NCBI GenBank assembly: GCA_028583685.1
Contig: JAMXIF010001210.1
Span: 8,844,828-8,908,827 of the forward strand
Length of the DNA: 64,000 bases
From: Petaurus breviceps papuanus
Taxonomy: Eukaryota; Chordata; Mammalia; Diprotodontia; Petauridae
Direction: 5' to 3'
The position numbers and the translations under genes were made by a program. Positions within the stretch are counted from its first letter, which is position 1. The number at the start of each line of letters is the position of its first letter. Below the pieces are notes generated by a model. It saw nothing but the letters and a program-made list of their open reading frames with translations. It had not been told where the DNA came from and did no database searches. Shown here piece after piece: positions 35,291 through 46,209 of the stretch.

Positions 35291-35807
35291 CATGATATAG
35301 TTAGTTATGCTACTGCTTACTTTTATATGTAAATACTCCTACTGATTCTATTATTAATCTGTATTTTGTAAGCCTTTATACTCAAACTAAAAGACTGTTG
35401 AGTTCTAAAATTTAAGGCATATCAATATCAGAATATTCTAAAGTACCAAAATATACACATAACATTTTTGTAACCTAATTCTTCCCTTGAAATAAGCTAA
35501 CTGAATACATAGAAGCCATTCATGACCACATTGCTGGTAATTATTCTTCAGTTTCTTAAGAATTTACATAGAAAGGAAGGAAAGTCAAGAGAAAATAATG
35601 GAAATAGTACAGTGGGTATAAAAATCCTGTTGATAAAAATAATAATTAATTTCCTTTTTAAAAAATTACCATCTAGAACACAATTGAAAGTGACTACCTA
35701 TATATATGTATATATATTAAGAAACAGAATAGTTGATTATAGGAGTAATTATATGGGAACAAACAGAATTTCTCTGGATTGTTTATTTTTGCTTTATTTC
35801 CATATGG

Positions 35808-35965
35808 TAGTCAGGAGATTTAAGTTCGAATCCCTGCTTTGCATCTTAACAGCAGTGTGATTTGGGGCAAATCAATTTGCCTCTCTCATTCTCAGGGTGC
35901 CCCATCTGTAAAATGAAGGTATTGGACTACATGACTATTAAAGTAACTTTCAGAATGAACTTTCT
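35808..35965 (+). repeat. MIR
   Basis: GTAGTCAGGAGATTTAAGTT, AGCAGTGTGATTTGGGGCAA, CCATCTGTAAAATGAAGGTA in MIR order. Confidence 0.75.
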
Positions 35966-36974
35966 GTGAATTTATGCAGGTTAAAGTTGAAAAACATGGC
36001 TTGTTTTGAACATAATAAACTTCTTGAACAAAGTGGGTATCATGAAAGTCCCAATCAATTTTTGGTGGGGTTAAATAAAGACTTCTCTGTACCTGATATG
36101 TATTTTTCACCTATGGGTATCTATGGAAGGTGGAGGACTGGTTACCCATATTAAAAAAATAAAAATAAACATAAATTATATTTTAAAATTTCCCAGAGTA
36201 CAGTCTGGATTGGGCTGTCATGAACCAAAGAGAATGATCTTTTTGGCCCACTGCCAAATCGAACCAGTTCTAGGTGAGTAGAGAACCGTGAGAATCTTGG
36301 ATTATGAATTACATGTGATAATAACTTGGATACCTATCAAGGGCATATAATGTCATCAAATTATCCAAACCTTGCTGATCAGTCTGTTCCTTGCATGAAA
36401 ACAAACCCTCAGTGTTTCATGTTTTAAAAATATTTGCAACAAGAAATCAAACCCAAGTCTTCTGATTCCAAATCCAGTGCTCTTTTGTGATGCCATATTG
36501 CCAGTGATCTAATAAGTTTTTATATACCATAAAGCAGTAAAAATTTATGGATAGATATGCCATATTTGCTAAGTCAAAAAACCTAAACAGCACTAAGGAT
36601 ATGCTATCAATTGTTCAAAGAAATAGGTGGTAGCCTAAAACTACTAGGCATATAAAAAAATTGCCATTCATATATTTCAAATCTCAAAAGTATCTATAAA
36701 TCAGAGGACCATCTTTTTCCTCAATCAATTATTCAAGAAATTGGACCCCCTTGACATATCATAATAATTGTAAGCCGCTACTGAAGGAGTAACACACAAA
36801 GTACTCATTAACACAAACTCTAAGAATTGTTTTTAATATATGTGTGCTTGCTTAGATGCTGAAGATAACCATTAGAGTGAATTTGTAATGTAATCCAACA
36901 ATTTTATCTAAAAGGTTGATGAAGTTAGTGAGTGTGAGTTGCAGATGTCAATTGGACCAAACCAGTTTCTAACC
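35966..36974. other. gene-free AT-rich stretch
   Basis: No gene, RNA gene or repeat boundary recognised. Confidence 0.5.
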
Positions 36975-37345
36975 TGTTGGGTGGCCAGAACTGACCAGAG
37001 CAGGCTAGAGACAAGAGAGTCAGGAATCAAACGGAAGTTTGATTTCAAAGTGAGGGAAATGGCTTGCAAGCAAAGAGAGGGATTAGACATGTGCCAGGGT
37101 CCCTGCCCTAGTAGGGGGGCCTGCTGTAGTGTGGCTGAACCTTGATTTATATATTTGTGACTAGACAAAGAGTGTAGTATATCAGCATGAGGGAGGCACA
37201 ACAGCAACAAAGAGGCAAAGTTGTCTAGTGACAAAAGTCTGTTCATAGCAGGGCTTCATGCCTGGACCTGTTGGTACTTGTCTAAGTTCAGGTGGATCCA
37301 GAAGGTAAGTGCAAAGAATTGTTGTTTTACTCAGGGCACAGCTGG
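36975..37345 (-). mobile_element. probable LTR
   Basis: Read on the minus strand, it contains an ATATATAAATCAAGG TATA-like element near 37146-37160 and a CAAACTTCCGTTTGATTCC segment, and ends CTGGCCACCCAACA, a typical CA terminus. The 5' end is uncertain and no TSD was found. Old fossil, no internal region. Confidence 0.45.
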
Positions 37346-37629
37346 GCTTTAGCTCTAGAAAACAGTGAGTCTCCTGATAGTATCTTGACACTGGCTTTTA
37401 TATATGTGGGTGGCAATTTCAGAATCAGCAATAGGAAAGGAGGAACAGAAGTGAGTCCCTGACTGGAGATTCCATTGGTTTCTGTCTGCTTGTTTGGAGT
37501 TTGTGCTGTTTGAGTTTTTGCCGATATAAATAATATGTATGGCAAAGCTCTAGAGAAGACAAGGAGTTCTCACCATTTTCCCAAGGAGAAATGATTGAAG
37601 ACCAGAGTATCACTGAAAAAATAGGAACG

Positions 37630-37765
37630 TAGATTTGTAGCTGTAAGAGGGTAGCTGCCTTGTTTTACAAATCAGATAACTGATGCCCAGAAAAGAGTAA
37701 TAATTTTCTCAAGGTCATTCATATAGTTAAGGGGCAGAGTTGGGAATAAACAAGGGATATTCTAA
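37630..37765 (-). repeat. old MIR-like fragment
   Basis: TTTACAAATCAGATAACTGA then TTTTCTCAAGGTCATTCATA is the reverse of the MIR core region. Diverged. Confidence 0.45.
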
Positions 37766-39199
37766 ATGAAATTCCTCATACATTTCCTAAATAATAAACA
37801 AAGAAAAAGACAAGTTATGCCCGAAAATTCTTTCTAATCAACTAAAGCTTGACATAGAAATAACAACAGCAGAAATAGATTGATACACACCTGGACTTGG
37901 GGCAAGTAGATTTCAAAGGAATCAGAAGAAGTTTAGGTTGAATCCCATGACCTAAAATTACTCAGAAGAAATCAGACCAAGTAGGATGGGAAACTGTCAA
38001 GAAAGTAGAATGGGAGTCTGGCCAATGATAAAACATCTGCTTATCACAGACTAAGGCACCAGATAAACATGATCACCATCATTATTATTAATTATTCATC
38101 CTCGGAGCATTCATGATATGTTCCCATGGCTGCTAGCCCACATGGAAGAGACTGAGGAGTCTTCTTCCAGAAAGGCATGATGATTTGTAATGAAAAAATT
38201 CCTTCTCCCTGATTAAGAACAGGTACTGGTTATTTGACTATTTCTGGACTCTGTATCCTTGGAAGAAGATGAGTGTCTCAAACTCTCTCTCTGCTGAGTC
38301 AGAACTGAAAATCTTTAGGAAAGGCCAGACTATCTTTTCTTTAGTGACTGGCTACTGGAAGAAATAAGCCTAGGAAGAGAAGGATCAGGATTTTGATGTC
38401 CAAACAGGCTTGCCACTACATGAACTATGAGCATGTTTTCCTACTATTATTTCTCTCTCTGTTAGTGGTCTGAGAGAACAACACTGAGGAGTGAATAACA
38501 TCACCCCACACAGCAGAGAATTGACCCAGTTGGGACAGAATAGAGACAGAGACAGGGGCAACACCAAGGTGGAGACCTGGGTGGGCAGATAAAGGGCCAG
38601 AGCTGTTCTTCCCATTCGGAAGCTTCTTCCTCACCAAAATGTAGATGGGCAGGAATAGGAGAATGTTTTGGAAGGTAAGTGCCTTCTGTAAGTCCTTTTT
38701 TTTCTGACTCAACAGCCATTTGAAAAAACTCATCTTCTTCACATGCTAAGGGGAACTGAAATATCAGAGTACCTGCACCTGCTCTCATTCATGGAGTAGG
38801 GACCTTTCAGTACATGCCATCTTTCCTTTCTACAAATATCATCTCATTTGTCATCATCTCAAATGTCATTATCTCAAATATCATCTCCCCAGCCTCTTCC
38901 ATGTGGGCTGGCAACGGAAAGAAAATGCTGTGCGTGCTCTGAGGACAGGTTCCCATTGTCCAAGCTCCACTGCAAAAGAAATTAAAAAAAAACACAACAG
39001 AAATTATTTCTATGGGGTGAGGGGAGGGGGAAGGTGTTTGTGTGCAGCAACTAACTAAACAGAAAAAAGAGGATTAATTGATGCAGTTTTTTTTAAAGGA
39101 ATATATAGAAGAATACAAGTGAAAATTAATCTATAAAGATAGTGTCAGGAAAATTGACAAGAAGGAATCATTGTTAGCACAACTTAGGGAAAAGGACTT
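37766..39199. other. gene-free stretch with overlapping open frames
   Basis: Three overlapping minus-strand frames (38385-38615, 38425-38742, 38501-38788) occur here. None has a recognised domain, and their overlap in three frames argues against coding. A CATCTCAAATGTCATTATCT-type local repeat lies near 38840-38885. Confidence 0.45.
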
Positions 39200-39364
39200 G
39201 GATTCACTGAAACTAAGTAAGAATTCTAGTTCTTCCTCTTAATACTGCTGGGACTTTTGGTATATTACTTCTTCCCTCTAGTCCTCAATTTCCTTATCTG
39301 TAAAATGGGGGACTGAAGTAGATGGTCTCTAAGATTCCTTAGAGTTCTAAATCTATGATCTTCT
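39200..39364 (+). repeat. MIR
   Basis: AGAATTCTAGTTCTTCCTCT, CCTCAATTTCCTTATCTGTA, AGATTCCTTAGAGTTCTAAA in MIR order. Confidence 0.7.
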
Positions 39365-39574
39365 GAGTGATACAAGGATTGAAGAAGGAAGTGGCTTCTG
39401 ATGTGAGTTTTGAAGGAAGAGAAGAATTGAGAGGTGGAGTTGAGGAGGAAATGTTTTCTAGTGAGTTCGTGCAAAAAGGAGATGTTATATGCACATCTAG
39501 GCCCAGGCCATTTTGTATGAAACATGGTATGTGTAAAAGTGACTAATGTGAAACAAGGTCAGACAGGTATGTTG

Positions 39575-39838
39575 GAGATAGCTAGGTGGTACAGTGGATA
39601 GATCACTGGTCGTGGAGTCAGGAAGACCCGAGATCTAACCCAGTCTCAGAAACTTCCTAGCTATGTAACCCTGGACAAGTCACTTAACCTCTCTGTGCCT
39701 CAGTTTCCTGAACTGTAAAATGAGGATCATAATAGCACTTACCACCCAGGATTATTGTGAGGATCAAATGAGATAATATTTTTAAAGACTTTGCAAACCT
39801 AAAAGAACTATATAAATATTAGTTGCTGCTGTTGCTGT
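39575..39838 (+). mobile_element. MIR/MAR-type SINE nested in the long repeat
   Basis: Head GATAGCTAGGTGGTACAGTG, core GGACAAGTCACTTAACCTCT, then CTGAACTGTAAAATGAGGAT and a TTTAAAGACTTTGCAAACCT tail ending in GCTGCTGTTGC. Confidence 0.85.
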
Positions 39839-40454
39839 TAGATGGGTTGAAGGACTTAAATACTAAATCAAGGAATTTATATTTTATTCTAGGACTGACA
39901 AGGATCCTTTTGAGCATGGGACTGACATGGTGAGGCCTGTGCCTTAGGAAGACTATTTTGGCAGCAATTATGTGGATCATAGTTTTTAAAGGGCAAGAAA
40001 ACTGGGACCAGGGAATCCTACAGTGAGGCCATTATAATAGTCCAGATAAGGAGAAATAAGGGTTTAAATTAGATTATTAGCCACGTAAATATAGAGAGAT
40101 GGGGGCAGATTCAAACTATGCTAGGGAGGTACAATCAATATGACTTGGCAATTGATTGGATATGAAGATAAGAGACAGAAGAATTCAATATGACTGAGGT
40201 TCTGTACTTTATTGGCTAGGAAACTTCTAGTCCTTAATAGAAATAAGTAATCATTGATGTTAGAAGAATGGGGAGAGGAGTGTGGAAAAATAAAGCTTTT
40301 TTTTTTTTGAGGGGATGAATGTAATGAGTTTCAGATGCTGATAGGACATTCAAGTTGAGATATTCAGCAGACAATTCACATTACACCACTGACATTCTGG
40401 CAAGAGATTAGAAATAGTTTGGGGAGTTATCCTCATATAGATAATAAATGAACG

Positions 40455-40735
40455 CAGATGATGAGCTAATCAATAATGATAATAACTGACCTTTATATAG
40501 TGTTTTATGGTTTGCAAAGCACTGTACATACATAATCTCATTTGATCCTTGTGACAACCCTGGAAGGTATTACGATTATTATTATCCCAATTTTGTGACA
40601 AGGAAAATGAGGTTGAGTTTGGTTAAATGACTTAATTAGGGTCACAAAGAGGACAAGTTTCTGAGGTAGGATTTAAAACCCACGTCTTTCTGACTCAAGG
40701 TTCAGTATTTTATCCTTTATGCTACACTGGGAGAG
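40455..40735 (-). mobile_element. MIR/MAR-type SINE nested in the long repeat
   Basis: The reverse order: GGTTTGCAAAGCACTGTACA, CTCATTTGATCCTTGTGACA, GAGGTAGGATTTAAAACCCA and TTTATGCTACACTGGG. Confidence 0.8.
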
Positions 40736-40910
40736 ATTATAAAGGGAAGAGAAAAGGGTGTGGTACTGAACATTGAGGGGTACCTAGGCTGAAGGGGTGG
40801 TAGATGATTGAGAAAAGGGTAGACAGTGTCATAGCAGTTACAAGAATAGATAATACCCAGGAGAAGAAACTGCCTGATAGTGACAAAAGACAATTTAAAT
40901 CAACAAGCAA

Positions 40911-41160
40911 GTGGACAGCTAGGTGGCATAGTGAATGCAGTGTCTGGTCTGAAGTTAAAAGACCTGAGTTCAAATTTGGCTTCAGACACTTATTAACTCT
41001 GTGACCCTGGGCAAGTCACTTAACTCTGTCTCAGTTACCTCATCTGTTAAATGAGCTGGAGAAAGAAATGGAAAACCACTCCAATATCTTTGCCAAGAAA
41101 ATCCTCCCTCCCCCCATGGGTCATGAAGTATTGAATATGACTGAAAAATGACTGAATGTG
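40911..41160 (+). mobile_element. MAR1-like SINE
   Basis: Head GTGGACAGCTAGGTGGCATA, core GGGCAAGTCACTTAACTCTG, tail GAGCTGGAGAAAGAAATGGA, CACTCCAATATCTTTGCCAA and GACTGAAAAATGACTGAATG, typical of opossum MAR1. Confidence 0.87.
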
Positions 41161-41206
41161 CATCAAATACATGAGGGGTCAAAGAAGATGAGAAATAGAC
41201 AACCTG

Positions 41207-41616
<410 letters not shown>

Positions 41617-41665
41617 ATAACCCGATTGGATTTATTATTAAGAGATTATTGGTAAATGAAGAAAA

Positions 41666-43060
41666 GATTCTTTCTTGTTTTTTTCTCACCACCCCCAAGG
41701 GGTTTATTTCTCCCTGTAACAGACGTCCATGGGTGGCAGCCCCAGATTGGAGCATGCTGTGCAGTTAGAGATCTCTAAGCACCTTAGAGGATGGGGACTG
41801 GGGGAGGAAAAAGAGGAGATGGGCAAGGGGGACAGGCTCTTTCGCAGGGCAGGGGGTTTGGGAACTCGGCTCAAACATAAAAGGCAAGGAGGAGATGAAT
41901 CTTTGTGGAGGGGCAGGTTCCAGTCAAAGGGCCAGGGACTTTGTGGGGAGAGGGAGGGCGGGGCCCCTGCAGCTCAGTCCAGAATGATGGACCCCCAGCC
42001 CTCCATGGGGCTCCACTTTCTGCTTCTCGAGTTTGCAGAGGTGAGTGGCCTAGTCCTTGCCAATCCCCACTCCGGGTCTGGGCAGCCTCCTGGGCCCCTC
42101 ACCTGACCAGGTGAAAGATGAGCCAGTACATGAAGAGGGGCAGGGCAGCTGCGATGGCCACGGTCAAGTACATGTGCAGCTGGTTTCGCGCCCCTCCCAC
42201 CAGAGCACCTTCAGCTGCCACTTCTGAGATTTTCAGGCGAAGGGTTTGGATCATACAGACGAAGATGGCCACACAACAGAAGCTGAGCACCAGGTAATAG
42301 CCCGTCCTCCTGAAGAGCAGGCCGGTCACCACCCCACCAATCATCTTGTACCCGGAGAAGGCCAGCAGGTCGATGGTGGTGATGTCTGTGTTGACGGTGA
42401 CCAGACAGAGGCTCAGCAGGATGACCAGCACCTCCACTGTGAGCCAGGCCAGGGCCAAGCTCACCTGCAGACCCAGGAGATCCGGGGAGAGCCTGTCCTG
42501 CATCCCCAGCGCCAGGCCAGCAACCAGGATGTACATGATGAAGGCCAAAGTGGAATGTAGAGATCTGGGGCGTTGATGTCGAACCTCGGGGCCACCGGCA
42601 CGTCCTGCTGGTACTGTACCTCCCAGTCCTGGTGCAGGTAGGGCAACATCAAGAGCCCCAGCTTCTCGCCCACGTACACAGTGTCCACAGCAAAGTAATA
42701 CTTAAGCTTGGGGACGGAAATGAAGAGGTCAATGTTCCTGTCCACCAGCTCCTTGCCGTGGGCAGCCAGGCTGTCCCATAGGCTACTGCCATGTTGGACA
42801 CAGGGTCGGCGAGGAAGGCTGGCCAAGGGGCGTAGCCCAGGCCTGGGGGGTCCGCTGGGCCAGATAGCTTCCGGGCCCATGCGCCTAACTGGTGTCATGG
42901 AAGAGCTGGTGGGGGTCCGCCAAGCTGGGCTCTGCCACTGGCACCCTCCTTTTGGGGTGCAGAGGCCTCCCCGCTGCCACGCCGCGTTAGGCCCCAGCTG
43001 CATCCCGGACCAGGAGAGCCGATCCGGCCTCAATGGACACCAAAAAGGCGAGAAGATACT
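41666..43060 (-). pseudogene. YIF1B: processed pseudogene of YIF1B
   Basis: Intron-free GC-rich copy of the mRNA for YIF1B, a five-pass membrane protein of the ER-Golgi intermediate compartment that pairs with YIPF proteins in early secretory traffic. The coding remnant runs 43003 to 42099. Recognised blocks are [96 protein letters not shown] and the C-terminus YWLIFHLVR. Single-base indels shift the frame in the N-terminal third, near the [13 protein letters not shown] block, and near 42550 after DLYIP. Short in-frame losses occur after SGYK and near ISEVAAEG. A 149-residue C-terminal frame (42099-42548) stays open. The 3' UTR ends with AATAAA (minus strand, 41703-41708) and a decayed A tail at 41666-41686. 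The YIF1A paralogue fits less well (QYQQD-PVAPRFD is YIF1B-like). Confidence 0.93.
41703..41708 (-). promoter_or_regulatory. inherited poly(A) signal of the YIF1B retrocopy
   Basis: TTTATT on the plus strand, AATAAA on the minus strand, about 20 bases from the decayed A-rich end, as in a mature mRNA 3' end. Confidence 0.75.
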
Positions 43061-43189
43061 TTCTGTAGTGTGATTCTGCCAGAAGCCTGTGGTGGTGACA
43101 AAGGACTCTATGGTGAAGGAAACCTTTAAACCAAATAAGCAAACCAAAGAGGTCTGACTCTCCTCAGTGTGGCCAATATTGGAGTAAAG

Positions 43190-43450
43190 GAGTCTGGAGT
43201 AATGTCTTTTCCTCTATCCTTGATGTATATGCCTTGTAGTTGTATTGCTGGTTCCAAGGCTATATATAACTGAATGACTTTTAGCATAATTCCAAATTGT
43301 TTCCTGAAATCATTGGACCAATTTATTCCTTCACCAACAGTGCATTAATGTGCCTATCTTCCCGTGTTTCTGCCAACATTTAGCATTTTTATCTTCTATT
43401 GACTTTACCTCTCTGAGAAGTGTGAAGTAAAACCTCAGAATTGTTTTGTC
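43190..43450 (-). mobile_element. L1 LINE 3' fragment
   Basis: The plus strand reads the reverse of the L1 3' region: TTGATGTATATGCCTTGTAG, GCATAATTCCAAATTGTTTC, CCTTCACCAACAGTGCATTA, and AAAACCTCAGAATTGTTTTG. It starts just upstream of the YIF1B retrocopy. Confidence 0.72.
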
Positions 43451-43460
43451 ATTACTTTTA

Positions 43461-43582
43461 CTGTTAGTATTTTGGAGGATTCTTTTGGAAAGATTCTTCA
43501 TATAGAAAGTCTCTACTATTTGAAACTTTTTTTAGACATCTATATGAAGAATCTATAAAAAAGTCCTCCAAAATACCAACAG
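43461..43582. repeat. long inverted repeat (hairpin)
   Basis: Left arm 43461-43506 and right arm 43539-43582 are inverted complements with a few mismatches and a 2-base length difference. The loop is about 32 bases. Arms start CTGTTAGTATTTTGGAGGA and close on AGATTCTTCATATAGA. No target-site duplication is evident. Confidence 0.88.
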
Positions 43583-43959
43583 AAACTTCAAGTAATTGAC
43601 ACAAAAATTCAAATAAAAAATGTTAAGAAGAAATCTATTTCTCTCACTTGAAAACTTTTCACTACTTCTCTAATTCTTGTTACAAAACATGTTATGCATG
43701 TTACCAACATTTCAAGACTCTGATTACAATTTCCCTAGAAGGAAATCTGAGTACGGATGTCTTCAGAAAATCTTCATATCATCTAATGAGAAATAGTTCC
43801 CTTTGCATTATAGAAAGAACAACAACAACAAAAAATTTAGGGTTGTAATATCCTTCATTTGTGTGGCATGGATAGACTAGTGAAAGTGCTAGCATCAAGA
43901 TGGAATTACTTTCACTGAGGGCACATTTCTTGGATGATGAATTCTTGATTTAGGGGTGT
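43583..43959. other. gene-free stretch
   Basis: AT-rich with a short CAACAACAACAA run at 43818-43830. The 66-residue plus frame at 43648-43848 is unrecognised. Confidence 0.5.
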
Positions 43960-44160
43960 TATGATATTAACCTCATAGCATGCCTGTGAGATAGAAGAGA
44001 ATGGAATTTTAGATGGACAAACTGAAGGTCTAGAGAGATTAAACAGTATAGGTTAAATGATTTTTTTCCCTAGTGATGCTTAGCAAATTGGTTGCCAATC
44101 TTGGAATAGAATTTAGTGAATCTAATACCTAGACTTTCACCTCTCTTTAATATTACAAAG
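43960..44160 (-). repeat. MIR-like fragment
   Basis: TTAACCTCATAGCATGCCTG, then TTTTAGATGGACAAACTGAA is the reverse of MIR-type sequence; eroded. Confidence 0.45.
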
Positions 44161-44370
44161 AGAAATGGAAATTCTCAGTAATGTCCATTAAGAATTATTT
44201 TAAAATATGAGTAAGTCTCAAAAAAGGATAAAAACAAAATGAAAAAAAAAATCCATGCTATTTTACAGGTATCCAGGTCCTATGAAGAAATAGTCCTTTT
44301 AAAATGATGGCTTTTTATCCAGTTTTACTGTATATATTGTTATATTTACAGTCAAAAAGTTATTTTCTTG

Positions 44371-44613
44371 TTATTCAGTGTTTTCAGTCTTGTCTGACTC
44401 TTCATGACTGCATTTGGGGTTTTATTGGCAAAAATACTAAAGTGGCCTGCCATTTCTTTCTCCGGTTCATTTTACGGATGAGGAAATGAGACAAACAGAG
44501 TTAAGTGATTTGCCCAGGGTCACACAGCTATTAAGTGTCTGAGGCGGGATTTGAACTCAGTTCCTCCTGACTCCAGAGCCTGAGCTTTAACCATTACACT
44601 ACCTAGCTGTCTG
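44371..44613 (-). mobile_element. MAR1-like SINE
   Basis: Reverse order: CAGTCTTGTCTGACTCTTCA, CATTTGGGGTTTTATTGGCA, TTTGCCCAGGGTCACACAGC, CTCCTGACTCCAGAGCCTGA, ending CACTACCTAGCTGTC at the head. Confidence 0.87.
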
Positions 44614-44820
44614 GAATCAAAAAGACTTGGGTTCAAATTCTGCTTCTATCACCTACTAGATGTTTGATCATGGAAAATCATCTAATTTCACTGTACCTCA
44701 GTTTCATTTTCTGTAAAATGAGGATGATAATAGCTACTTCACAGGGTTGTTATGAGGATCAAATGAGCAATACATGTAAACTTCTTTTCAAAATTTAAAG
44801 CATTGTAAACAGTTATAATT
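44614..44820 (+). repeat. MIR/MAR-type SINE
   Basis: GACTTGGGTTCAAATTCTGC, CCTCAGTTTCATTTTCTGTA, CACAGGGTTGTTATGAGGAT and an AAAGCATTGTAAACAGTTAT tail. It abuts the head of the minus-strand SINE, giving a head-to-head pair. Confidence 0.8.
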
Positions 44821-45284
44821 TCCTTATCTTTGCTCTATGAAGCTCAAAAGAAAATGGTTCTGGAACAAGGAACAATTTATAGTGTTCAGCAAACTACTGT
44901 GCTGGTGAATAAAATGATTGATGTTTTTGTAATGGAATGACAATATTAGTTTATATTATCTTTTGTAGACTTGCAAAAATATCTTCCAGACAACTCTAGT
45001 AACAGACAAGATGACAACGGTGATATGTATTTCTTCTATTCCCTCATAGTTTAAATTTCTTCCAGTATGGCTTTATATTTTAAAAGCTTTTGTGGTAGGG
45101 CAATATCCTAATCCCTCTCTCCATGCAGGTTAGGGCACTTTTTCCTTCAAAGATATCAAGTCAATCTTAGAGTCTTGGTAGGCTCAGGGAACCAAAGTCT
45201 CAGACTGTTTGTCTTGCTTCCTCATATTCTGAGTATGAAGCAGCCAGGAGGCATACCAGACACTTGGGGTTTGAGAGGGAGTGG

Positions 45285-45425
45285 TGTGTTGTTGATACTG
45301 TTGTTTGTCCTTTCTTCTCAAAAAGGACCAATGACATCATAAGTGTGATGTCTTGACTTGGATTTCAATGGGAGCTCCACTCAGTGAATTAAACTTCCAG
45401 GACACTCAATGCCTATAAGCATTCT
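45285..45425 (-). repeat. RTE-like LINE/SINE tail fragment
   Basis: The plus strand reads GTTGTTTGTCCTTTCTTCTC, then AAAAAGGACCAATGACATCA, the reverse of a marsupial tail that ends GAACGAAGGACAAACAAC plus CAA repeats. A plus-strand copy of the same tail lies at 46600-46855. Confidence 0.55.
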
Positions 45426-45464
45426 TTTGCTAAGTCAACAAAAATAATGACAACAGTAGTAGTA

Positions 45465-45640
45465 ATAGATCTTGATCAACGCAGACTTTGCAAAAACTGT
45501 AGAAATTATGCAATGGATCACTACAGGCTGCAAAAATTTAGCACCTAAATGAGTATCTAGAAAGACATGATCAAATGATTGGAATTAAACATCCGGAGAT
45601 TACTATTCTTCCTAAAAAGATTTTTAAAAAACCCCAAATA
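45465..45640 (+). repeat. LINE-like fragment, left arm of inverted pair
   Basis: GATCAACGCAGACTTTGC through AATTTAGCACCTAAAT to CCGGAGA is related to the right arm at 45950-46160 in opposite orientation, about three-quarters identical by eye. It would encode NADFAKTVE-like and NLAPK words as in the right arm, but is interrupted. Confidence 0.7.
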
Positions 45641-45709
45641 ATGTAAATATTCTTTCCTTTCTATGGTTAAGTAAACCTTTCATTAACTTTTGAATTTCCT
45701 TTCATTGTA

Positions 45710-46160
45710 TTATTTGTTTCTTTCTAGTATAGAATTTATAGTACCAGGGGCCTGGTCCTTGCCAGGGTCAGATAAGAATAGCTTTTTATACCACGTAGTT
45801 TGTAAGTTATAAGTGTATGGTTTGACAAGATCTAATAAAACTTTTGTTCTTAAATTTTTGTAGATCAATGTTGGATTCAGATGACTTGTAGGCAATAGTT
45901 TTTTCTGTGATAATGATCCAGTTTTAGTAAATTTATTTGTCGAATTCTTGAGGATATTTTGAGATTTGTATTTGTAGCATGGAGATTTTTTTTAATATAT
46001 ATTTGTAAAGCATTGCAATCTCCTGGTGCATAATTCTGGCCACTTGATTATCTCTTTTTAGATATTTAGGTGCTAAATTTTTATGCCCTGCAGTGATATG
46101 TTGCACATCTTTTACCATTTTTTCAAAGTCTGCATTGATCATTATTCATTATTTCTGATG
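45710..46160 (-). mobile_element. non-LTR retrotransposon ORF2-like fossil, right arm
   Basis: Two collinear frames on the minus strand (46142-45933 and 45895-45710) resemble the C-terminal region of a non-LTR retrotransposon ORF2: NLAPKYLKRDNQVARIMHQE, then LLDLVKPYTYNLQTTWYKK, comparable to the (L)IDVAIP...NLQTT..KK block of R2/R4-like elements. This is from memory and the clade is unproven. The frame is broken by a stop near 45930 and the element is truncated. Confidence 0.5.
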
Positions 46161-46209
46161 CTATTATCATTATTATCAAGCTAGTAAAATACTGTTTATA
46201 TCACTCAGT

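Larger units (their letters stand above)
39365..40890 (+). repeat. long non-coding mammalian repeat, split by SINEs
   Basis: Collinear pieces: GGCTTCTGATGTGAGTTTTG at 39393, AGGACTGACAAGGATCCTTT, TTAGGAAGACTATTTTGGCA, CATTATAATAGTCCAGATAA, CTTGGCAATTGATTGGATAT, and CAAGTTGAGATATTCAGCAG. They form one element broken by SINEs at 39575-39838 and 40455-40735. It has no coding capacity. I know the motif order from mammalian genomes but cannot name the family with confidence. Confidence 0.6.

Noticed and set aside
36908-37246. 112-residue minus-strand frame as a gene
   Set aside because: It coincides with an LTR-like region and has no recognisable domain.
38385-38788. Three overlapping minus-strand frames as a possible exon
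   Set aside because: All three frames are open over the same DNA, no domain or known protein is recognised, and no consistent splice-bounded frame stands out.
42708-43073. 121-residue plus-strand frame over the GC island
   Set aside because: Antisense of the YIF1B retrocopy; the minus strand shows the real homology.
42461-43147. 228-residue minus-strand frame as an intact novel gene
   Set aside because: Only its last third matches YIF1B in frame. The first part is YIF1B sequence read out of frame plus upstream DNA.
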